Of a stretch of 64,000 bases of DNA, positions 56,346-64,000 are shown in pieces; position 1 is the stretch's first letter, and every line of letters begins with the position of its first letter. Location of the stretch: positions 496,001 to 560,000 of the forward strand of contig WHVD01000020.1 of NCBI GenBank assembly GCA_015178975.1, in the 5' to 3' direction. The DNA is from Hysterangium stoloniferum (Eukaryota; Basidiomycota; Agaricomycetes; Hysterangiales; Hysterangiaceae). The notes beneath the pieces are model-generated. The model worked only from the letters and a program-made list of their open reading frames with translations. It did no database searches and was not told where the DNA came from. The position numbers and the translations under genes are program-made.

Positions 56346-56936
56346 ATGGGCAAGCGACAAATGTCTAAAGCAGCTCAGTCTCTTGTTCTTCCACCATTCT
56401 TGTATCTAGGGCCATGTTCAGCAGCCTCGTCTAAATTATTTCTTATGGAAAATAGCATAACCCACGTACTGAGCATCGGCGCCAGTCCTTCTGCATTGGT
56501 TGAAAACGTGACTTACCATCGCCTCTCCCTGAACGACTCTGTATCGTCTTCCATCTCAGAGATCACTGATGCAGCTTGTGAAGTCATTGATGGAGCGATA
56601 GCGTCCAAGAAAAACACAGGAAAGATCCTGGTGCATTGCTCTGCAGGCATTTCACGGTCGCCCATGGTCGTCGCAGCGTATTTGATGAAGCGGAAGGGGA
56701 TGACTCTGAAGGCTGCTCTAGGGCAGATCATCCAGGTCCGACCGCAAATTTCACTGAATGCTGGGTTTCTGGAGCAACTGAAAGAGATGGAAATGGAACT
56801 ATATGGGAGTTGCTCGTTGGAGGTGGATGAATTACCGAGACGAGAAAAGGATCGGTTAGCTTTATTCGAGGAATCGAAAGATCAACCAAAAGTGCAGTCG
56901 AACGTTGCACCGATTGAAACTGAGAATGCATTTTAG
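56346..56936 (+). CDS. Dual-specificity protein phosphatase
   Basis: 196 aa, single exon, intact. The catalytic loop HCSAGISRSP gives Cys98 and Arg104 of the HCx5R(S) motif. The likely general acid is Asp64 in LSLNDSVSS. The N-terminal LPPFLYLGPCSAASSK and AYLMKRKGMTLKAAL match small DSP catalytic domains (usually about 150-200 residues). No extra targeting domain; the C-terminal about 40 residues are acidic and low in structure. It would hydrolyse phosphate from Ser/Thr/Tyr residues or related substrates. It is one of the few clearly intact host genes and sits in the spacer of the large inverted repeat. About 280 bp upstream (56066-56345) and 260 bp downstream (56937-57200) show nothing else. 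Confidence 0.93.
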   Translation: MGKRQMSKAAQSLVLPPFLYLGPCSAASSKLFLMENSITHVLSIGASPSALVENVTYHRLSLNDSVSSSISEITDAACEVIDGAIASKKNTGKILVHCSAGISRSPMVVAAYLMKRKGMTLKAALGQIIQVRPQISLNAGFLEQLKEMEMELYGSCSLEVDELPRREKDRLALFEESKDQPKVQSNVAPIETENAF

Positions 56937-57209
56937 AACCTTCCTAATTACTGAGCTCCAACGCAAGGATGCTGAATTATCATCATGACTCTGCTCGAAA
57001 GTAAGGTGAGCACGTCGTTTATCTTATACTTCGAAGTGGAATAAACCTAAACATAGAACCATAGATTTTTTTAATATGCTTTCTGTGCTACTATAACAAG
57101 CTACATACATAGAAATATGATCTTGATTGTATCGATACCGAGAGGTAAATGGTAGGCTAGAGGAAGTCTTCTTGTAACCATGCTGGGGGCACTGGGGCAA
57201 TAAAAGGTT

Positions 57210-57595
57210 CGAGCCAGGTTCCGACTACGTCATGCCTCGTTCGATATCTTAATTTGATTCTTGATAGTGATTATCAATTCAACTTTGCACAGCAACGGAT
57301 TCATCCTGTCGAAACAAACCTGTGGTCATGTCATTTGGGGGGATATATTCTCGTTAGTATAAATTGATGAGAAGTATACTGGCCGATTCCCTTTCCATTG
57401 TAAAACTCTCAATGCTGCCGTTCTGTCTGCAGAAAATACGTTTAGCCTCGCATGTTTTTTCCCCAAGACGCATGACACTGATGCATTCGATGCATCAAGT
57501 CAAATCACTGCGCCGGTTGAGCACAAGTCGCTAGTATAGTATCGATGTCTTTCGTTAAGTTAACATCCAAAAAGGTTTACGGATAGAGTAAAAAT
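57210..57595 (+). pseudogene. Diverged DUF6533 fragment
   Basis: GGGGGGATATATTCTCGTTAG, CTGCCGTTCTGTCTGCAGAA and ACATCCAAAAAGGTTTACG match internal parts of D1-D6 but with more changes. An isolated relic. 57600-57960 downstream is empty. Confidence 0.6.
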
Positions 57596-57966
57596 TTTCT
57601 TAGCCTTACCCACCATGTTTGCCCTCGTCGGTACGATACAGTGTCACAATGGCCGGAATACGAGGCGAGACGGTTGTACGGCGCGAGGTAGCAGAGAAAA
57701 ATCGCATTTGTAACTGATCTAGCTACAAACAAGTGCAAGGCAAGAATTTATATTTTGGAAACTTAATCGTCGAGAATGTATTGAACAGCAGTGGTGCAAG
57801 AAAGACAAAGCCGCTGTTTGACTAACATCAGAGTTTGGTCTCTAGGTTGAGGCTTGCACGGCGGAGAATCCCCTGATGGAGCGAATATATATTTACTTGA
57901 TCATGACACAAAACATAGGGTTATTATCTGTGATTTTGGAATACTGACGCACGTCTATCCTCACAA

Positions 57967-59417
57967 TCAATGTCTTCTCCCAGAACGACGACATTCGGGG
58001 ATGCCAAGATAATACCCTCCCCAATTATATCCAGGACTATCCCACTCTGCCAAGCCCTTTAATTCAATACATCGGACATATCTCCTGTGATGTTCGCGTT
58101 CAATCAAACACCACAGACCATATTCCACGCTAATGTACTGAAGGGATCGCATTGACAACACTCTCAATATTACCTCAAGTGCATAAAGCGAGTTGTGCCG
58201 GCAATCTGTCTCAAGAAGATACGTGAGACGTCTGAAGGTAAGGTTTTTAATTGCCGATTTGGCCTGAAGAGATTGTTAAAGTGTGAATTTTACTTAATAA
58301 GCTAAAAGATCACCTCGTCAGAATCAGGTTTCATGTCCCATAGCAGGACACCGAGTCTTTCCAATTCCGGTGCCAGTTGGACGACTTGAGCCACATCGTG
58401 AGCATGAATGTATAAGAGATATCGAAGACATGGCATATCGCCGATCATGCTGATCCATTGCGAACCTAGACCTTGACTAATTTCAAGGGAGTGGATGTGA
58501 CTACGAACCCGAGGTGGAAAGAGAGCCCTCGGGGACACGAAACGGGAATGATCTACCTTAAATGACCGAAACGCCGATGTCACGGGTATGCTACCGGGTA
58601 GAAGAGGCCTATATGAATGAAAATATTCTATTTGGGGATGTCTTTCCAAAAACTTTGATAAGAGAGCGACCATCTGTGTTTGAGGTTCCCTCGCTGACGA
58701 AATTGAACAACATGTAAAATCTTATATCGGCAAGTGCGGAAATGAACGGAAGGATTTTTTCCTCGTCGAACAACCGCGAATGTCAAAACTATTGAGAATT
58801 GGGTGAGATTGGAAAAGACGTGAATCTTGTAATGGTACTCAATCAAATTTAAGCGGTTGGAGTAGGCGACTAACAGGATTTCTATAACTTCTATACATGC
58901 AATCAGAGAAAATTTTGCGAAGCAATGTATGTGCAGCTCTTGAAGAGAATGACAATGGTCACGTATGCCAATGAAAATTTTCTTCAATTGTCTCATCATG
59001 CGCAATGTCCCCATCGTGCCAAGCCAATCGACGGAGGGACGGAGTATTGTGAGAAAGGGTTGCAAGAGCTGCCATACAAGCTGTTATATACATTGCCCCG
59101 TATCCGTACCCATCACAGTTGTCATCGTCATCGTCATCCTCAACCATTTTCCACGGCATTAGATCATCTCCATCGGATCAAGCTAGCGCCAAAACCAACT
59201 CCGCAATCTCGCCGTGAGCCGTGGTCGAGATAGCAGTGCTTTCCACACAGAGTTTGGTACAATCGCAACTAACGTGGCGGAACTGTAGGTGATCAGGAAT
59301 AATCACTCTATAAAGGCTCTGACAAGTTAATGCAAGAGACAACAGGTCTTTGGGGCGGTCGATGAAGGATGCGATCGCGTCTTGCAGCTCGTACGGCCCG
59401 TCCGTTAGGGAGTGCAT
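57967..59417 (-). pseudogene. F-box gene with frameshifts
   Basis: Minus strand start MHSLTDGPYELQDAIASFID, RPKDLLSLALTCQSLYRVII, PDHLQFRHVSCD is a clear F-box. Sequence expected next (SVWKALLSRPRLTARLRS) lies in another frame (about 59265), and further shifts occur near 59180 and 58990. Later parts are coherent: LKKIFIGIRDHCHSLQELHI, LSKFLERHPQIEYFHSYR, WISMIGDMPCLRYLLYIHAH, and a 50-bp GT-AG intron (58264-58313) joining DSDE to AKSAIKNLTFRRLTYL, ending at 57967. The 3' half looks well kept; the 5' half needs three frame changes, so I call it a pseudogene. Confidence 0.75.
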
Positions 59418-59729
59418 GTGTTGTGTAAAGTGACAAAGAGTTACGTGGCGGTCAGTTTATCAAGTCATCCGATAAATACCTGCGGGGTATCAAATAAAAT
59501 GAAGGCTGATTCAAGTGCCGAGTTGTATTGGCCAATTGAATACGTATCCAAGCTGACTATTGTCAATTAGACAAATATTTGCAGCTAATAAATATTATTG
59601 TGCGTAAAACCTTTAATGTTGTGGGGAAATTATAGGCGCGCGATATTGTGAATCTATCATTGTAATTTTTGGCATCTCAAACAGTAAGGCTCGCCGCTGG
59701 ACGGCGATCTCAGGCTGAATGGATTATGT

Positions 59730-60090
59730 CGAACCCAGTTGTGGTGTCCTCATTTGGTGGGAGATATTCTCGTTAGCATTGATGAGGAGAAGTGTATACC
59801 AGTTGATTGGCTTTGCATTGTAAATGGCCCACTGCTGCTGCTCTGTCTGCAGAAGGTACATTGAGCTTCGCATGGTCTGTTCCAAGCAGTCGGTATAGAT
59901 GCTTTATTATCAAGTCAAATCAAAAAAGGTTTCCTTCGTTTACCGACCGAATAGCAAGTTACTTATCGTGCTAGCGACCCCGGAGGCATTTGCGTCTTTG
60001 CTTGTTATTACCAATCGTCACTATTTCCTCCATGAGCTATGCTCCCCGACCATATATCTTCGTCCCACAGATGGCCAATGTATCTTCTGA
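59730..60090 (+). pseudogene. Diverged DUF6533 relic, right arm
   Basis: TTTGGTGGGAGATATTCTCG, CTGTCTGCAGAAGGTACATT, then VSFVYRPNSKLLIVLATPEA. Counterpart of 53560-53830 on the left arm. Confidence 0.6.
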
Positions 60091-60099
60091 GCTGTACTA

Positions 60100-61100
60100 T
60101 GAGCTGTCTTGAATGCATTGTGAATATTTTTAGCGTTTTAAATGCATATACTTAGTCACTGAACCATTGCGACATCTGTTTCAGACATCGCCTTTGCTGC
60201 CATCCTATCTGTGCCAGGTGGTAACATCTCGGATGGTGACTCACATGGGTATTTTGCACAGCCATTGCAAGCGAGAATTCTGGTGTTGATAATCGAAGTG
60301 GTTTCTTATTGGGTGAATATATGATGGGGACAAAGCACGACTTTGTTCGTGGTCTAATGTATGGAGATGGACGACTCACATATCCCTTTGTCCATTTAGT
60401 CTGTTGTTCACATTGTTCCTTTATGCCACTTTTCTATTGTTCCTATTACCTATACATGTCGTGTTCCCCTTCCTCTTCACTCGTGTCCTTCTCATCTCAC
60501 ATAGATCGATGAAAATCAACAAACTATGGAAGATCTAAGACCATCTACACCTCATACCTCATCTCAAGCCTCGTCGACGCCTCCCCCCATATGAGGGGCT
60601 GTTGGAAATTTTAGCTTTCGTTGGATGAAGGTAGGAGTCAAAGATAGAGATAATAGACACCACTTGAATGCCTGTACCATTATGTGTATACCTCCGGGTT
60701 TTGGTGGATTCTTTCCAGAGCTTCTACACTAATAGGAATGGGTGGGTTCAATCCTTATTTATTTGAGAAATGACTTGAATCACTCACGGTCGTGAGAAAG
60801 GCAGAAAAGGCATAAGAAGCTATCGAGAGAATTGACGTACCCGCCATTCACCTTAGCTCACTCCAGATCTTCATGTGAGAGGCTATTGAAGATATCAGTC
60901 TCTGTTGAATAAATGCAGTAGTCTACAAATGGTCATGTCAAATGCGCCACATGAACGTGCTGTAAGACTCAGCGATATACCGATCAATTTAGGAGATTGT
61001 ATTTAACACATTGACAGGTTGCTTGGAGACCACTGTGTTCTAGGCTATGCACATTTAACCAGTTGATGTCTGAACTTGAAAAAGCTTCGTGAGATGAAGA
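60100..61100. other. Inverted-repeat arm DNA, no clear gene
   Basis: Mirror of 52340-53555. Only short ORFs shared with the other arm. Confidence 0.45.
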
Positions 61101-61101
61101 G

Positions 61102-61365
61102 ATGTGGGACGCAGAAATATACGTAGCGAGGCCCAATAATTACTCCTATACTATTCAACCGAGCCGTGTGCCTGTGAATATTCGGAGGTTAAAAGCTACA
61201 AAAGGACTCGATGTAAAATCTCTCAGTTCCCATAGCTCTCCTACTCGCGACGGGCTTCTTGAGACTGGATATGTAGAGGCGGAGACACAGAGGTTTGCTT
61301 GTCAGGATAATGTTTTGCTGAAATCAAGTTCCACTTGTCTTTTAGTAACTGGAGTTGCTGATTAA
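61102..61365 (+). CDS. Conserved 87-codon ORF, right arm (hypothetical)
   Basis: Paralogue of 52074-52337 (MWDAEIYVARPNNYSYTIQP start, ending LLVTGVAD). No family recognised. It shares intact reading with the left arm. Confidence 0.35.
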   Translation: MWDAEIYVARPNNYSYTIQPSRVPVNIRRLKATKGLDVKSLSSHSSPTRDGLLETGYVEAETQRFACQDNVLLKSSSTCLLVTGVAD

Positions 61366-61950
61366 GTACATAATGACCTTTTGGTCCCCCATCCCTCTTT
61401 CCTCTCTCCCATCTTCACACTTCCACTTTGGTATAACCTTTTGCCGTTCAGTTGTTCCATGCCACATTGCTCTTCCATCCCTTCCACGTGAGTCTTTTCA
61501 TGTGATCACATCATATTGTATATGAGTACTCGCCGCGTAGAGTCTGTTTCTAAAGCGAACATTATCGGTTTATGTCTAATACAATGCCCCTTCTCTTCCG
61601 CCCATATCCTTTGTTGCTGTAGCACTCGTGTCCGTTTGAATTCCTTCACACCGTTCAATTCCCACTCACCAAGTCCACCGCCAACTGCTCAAGCGCCTCC
61701 CACAGTAACTCGGTGTTTTCTACGTGATCGACCCCTACCTTCTTCCTTGGGTCAATCCTACAAGGACACCAGATATAAAGATGTCCTTGAAGCTCGTTCT
61801 TTGGTACCCGAATTTAAAATATTTGACGACGGCGGTATGACGGAGATTGGATCGAACGGTACATCCCTTGTTAGGGACAGAAAGCGAGAGTTACTCTTGT
61901 GAGGACTGTGTATTTGAGGAGTGAATGCGTGTTGGTAAACGATCCACTGA

Positions 61951-62375
61951 ATGTCTTCGAAATTTGATTCTCTTTGTTCTTCTATTTCATCGCTTCGTTT
62001 CGAAAAGCTGGCCAACGGACAGTACCGGGCACCTCTATCGGATTCAGAAGGTAAGGTGCCTACTATGCCTCTCCTGCCACTAGGATGAAGAAACTTTTTT
62101 CCAGTTCGTTAGGTCATGCTGAAACGCACTGTGTTAAGAGAAGGATGTTGGCTGACCTGCCCACGTCTCTGTTCACTCTCCCACAACTTCCATCGGATGC
62201 CGGGGCGGTACCAAGGTGGCTAATGTTTCATCGACGACTCCAGTCGGCTCAAAGGGATCTTGCCCTAGCACTTGAGACATCAGCATGTTCAATACAAATG
62301 CTTAGCAACGCTGAGAAAGGAAACTTCAAATTACTTCAGCAAATGTGTCGTTTACGTCAGGTAACGCTCTCGTAA
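61951..62375 (+). CDS. Unrecognised 120-aa protein, right-arm copy
   Basis: Exons 61951-62050 and 62113-62375, intron 62051-62112 (62 bp, GTAAGG donor, GTTAG acceptor). Reads MSSKFDSLCSSISSLRFEKL, then HAETHCVKRRMLADLPTS, SLFTLPQLPSDAGAVPRW, ALETSACSIQMLSNAEKG and ends LRQVTLS. Upstream acceptors would introduce stops, so the TTAG acceptor is the only one that keeps the frame, and it does so in both arms. Differences from the left copy are scattered substitutions with no indel or stop. Role unknown. Confidence 0.6.
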
Positions 62376-62752
62376 GATATGAAATGTAATAATAACAAAT
62401 AAATAAACACCAATTGAGAAGTCGAATTCGAACAGATGTCTTTTCTATGAGAAAGTCATATTTACCCTTTTCATCGTTCGCTTATTTGGAAGAGTTTTAC
62501 GATGTGCGGTTGAGAGGTTAAAACAAGCTCGTTCACATAATCAACCATTCCACCAAACTAAAGAATGTCATAACGCAGAACGAGCGAGGCAACTCTAAAC
62601 AACAATGTACTCCATCAATATTTCAAGACAGAAAGTGACTAGATCGAGAAGGTCAGCCTACGAATTCAAGTTAGAAGTATGAATCAAAGCCCACCTTTGG
62701 ACCGAATATGTACATGGAAATTGCACCATATCTCGGCGTCGTAATTGAAATT

Positions 62753-62928
62753 CTAGTAGTCCTTCAGACCCGGGCCTTCTTGGCGGGCTTCGTTCAAATC
62801 TGCTTGCGTTTAGTCTAAGGCGGGACATCTCTTACGAGGAGAAATAACCCACTAGGAGAAGTGGGACTGGAAGAAACAAAGGGAAGGAGCAAAACGGCGA
62901 GAATGACGGTGAAAACGGTCAATTGCAT
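62753..62928 (-). CDS. Predicted 40-aa secreted peptide, copy P3
   Basis: Minus strand exons 62928-62853 and 62799-62753, intron 62852-62800 (53 bp, donor GTGGGT, acceptor AAGCAG). Signal peptide identical to P2; the mature part reads PTSPNLNEARQEGPGLKDY. Here a TTAG acceptor would run into a stop (TAA), which supports the CAG acceptor for the family. TATA element at 63004-63011 (reverse). Conserved NLNEARQ and KDY ends flank a variable five-residue core. Confidence 0.66.
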
Positions 62929-63096
62929 GGTGGCTGGTGGAGATACTTATCACAAATGGATCAACTGGGTTTATGTTGTATCAATGGGCTTTCTTGTACT
63001 TAGTATTTATATCAAGTCAGAATCAGCTGAACACATAAGATACATTGTGCCATCGGGTTAGCTACCATTTGGGGGGATTCAGCACGCGTTCCCATG

Positions 63097-63487
63097 GAGT
63101 TGGGGTAAAAAATCGGCAGTTTAGTTTCCATTGACAGATTTCAATTGATGCAATTAATCCGTGGCATGGAAACGGCCGCCATTAAGGAGCCATCGAAGGA
63201 GGTACATTGGGGTGAGACACAGCACGTTACTAGCAACAATCTCACATTAAAATCACAAAACGCCGCATGGCAAAGCATGAATTACATTGATAGTGGCTGG
63301 GGCACACACAACAAATGGATTAGATCGGTTTTTCCTGCACTTATCACTTCTAACCAGAATTTCTCCATCTGGCCTGAGCCAAGGACCACATTATAAACAG
63401 TCATGGGGCATGGAGGACTATAAGCACCAGGAAAAGCGGGCTGCAGTAATAAATAAGCCTATTGTCATCCTGATGTTGAAAATAAAG
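63097..63487. mobile_element. 478-bp TIR element, truncated copy
   Basis: Keeps the first terminus (GAGTTGGGGTAAAAAATCGG) and most of the interior of 49874-50351 but ends at GTTGAAAATAAA without the second TIR. Confidence 0.7.
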
Positions 63488-63860
63488 TGTGAGAGGAAGA
63501 TTTCTTCAGAAGACAACTGAGTGCAACCGCTGATTCATACCCGCACGCCGCACCTTTCCCTCTCGCCTTTGGGAACGGATCTGATGCCGGACATTTTGTG
63601 TGATCCCCGCATGAAGTAGTGGTGATGGATACGTACAATGTATCTCCCGTGAAACTGATACACTGATACATACCTGCACGCCGGACACCATGAGACAGTC
63701 ATCGGGCACGGCTTGGCGGACTACAAGCCGGATGCAGGGATAATAAATGAGTGCAACCGCTGATTTATACCCGCATGCACCTTTCCTGGTTGCGAATCTG
63801 ATGCCGGACCTTTTATGGGTAGGTCACGGGCACCAATGGATCGTAATGTATCTCACGTGA
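63488..63860. repeat. Short direct repeats between TIR element and LINE end
   Basis: GAGTGCAACCGCTGATTnATA with ATCTGATGCCGGAC occurs at about 63519-63590 and 63749-63810. A 63680-63750 segment also resembles the end of the TIR element (ACAGTCATnGGGCA...AATAAATGAG). No gene. Confidence 0.55.
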
Positions 63861-64000
63861 CCTCCACATCATTTCCGAGTGCCCCCTTCACGAGGAGCAC
63901 CGCCACACCCTCCGCACTGCCTCTCAAGACCTATCACTCCCCATTATCCTCGGCACCTACAAGGGCCTTGAAGCCCTACCTGAGTTCATTGCCGCCTCTG
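63861..64000 (+). pseudogene. Non-LTR retrotransposon ORF2 C-terminal end
   Basis: Plus strand HIISECPLHEEHRHTLRTA, SQDLSLPIILGTYKGLEALP, EFIAAS, the zinc-knuckle-like tail following RT/RNase H in agaricomycete LINEs. No upstream RT is present, so it is 5' truncated or interrupted, and it continues past the window. Confidence 0.75.

Larger units (their letters stand above)
59890..63487 (-). repeat. Large inverted repeat, right arm
   Basis: Reverse counterpart of 49874-53765. It ends with the 478-bp element copy lacking its second TIR. Confidence 0.8.

Overview
The window reads as nuclear DNA of a repeat-rich basidiomycete, most likely an agaricomycete. This is inferred from short GT-AG introns of about 45-80 bp, F-box and DUF6533-type genes, a spermidine synthase-saccharopine reductase fusion (an arrangement known from basidiomycetes), a chromodomain Ty3/gypsy element, a Helitron relic and a Ngaro-type tyrosine-recombinase retrotransposon. 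No species can be named from the sequence alone. Few single-copy host genes look intact. Most of the window is transposable elements, minisatellites and decayed segmental duplications.

Layout. 1-2.5 kb is a composite minisatellite block (AT-rich, CTTTTGTAACC-type, 18-bp and GGGAGCATT arrays). 3.7-6.2 kb is a broken Helitron. 6.3-7.1 kb is an 821-bp TIR element with a TTAA target duplication. 7.16-12.36 kb is a complete Ngaro/DIRS-like element on the minus strand with split direct repeats. 12.4-13.6 kb is a second copy of the composite minisatellite block. 14.5-16.8 kb holds two further tandem arrays separated by a perfect hairpin. 16.9-19.5 kb is a rearranged Ty3/gypsy chromovirus with an intact Zn2Cys6-type gene antisense to pol.

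20.5-41.2 kb and 47-60 kb contain repeated copies of a two-gene module: a saccharopine-reductase-like gene next to a multi-exon DUF6533-like membrane protein gene. The copies are tandem, inverted and broken, and the most complete fusion gene (38.75-41.15 kb) is itself damaged. 41.8-45.4 kb is a tandem pair of intact F-box-like genes plus a CpG-depleted third remnant. 49.9-53.8 kb and 59.9-63.5 kb are arms of a large inverted repeat. A dual-specificity phosphatase gene and a decayed F-box gene lie in the spacer. A non-LTR retrotransposon 3' end runs off the right edge.

The most novel signal is a three-copy family of 40-aa predicted secreted peptides (34.7, 50.5 and 62.8 kb). All three share one in-frame intron, a TATA box about 80 bp upstream and an identical signal peptide apart from one residue. 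The short mature peptide has a variable core between conserved flanks. In the inverted-repeat arms each peptide gene lies near an intact, unrecognised two-exon 120-aa gene, and both copies of that gene keep the same 62-bp intron.
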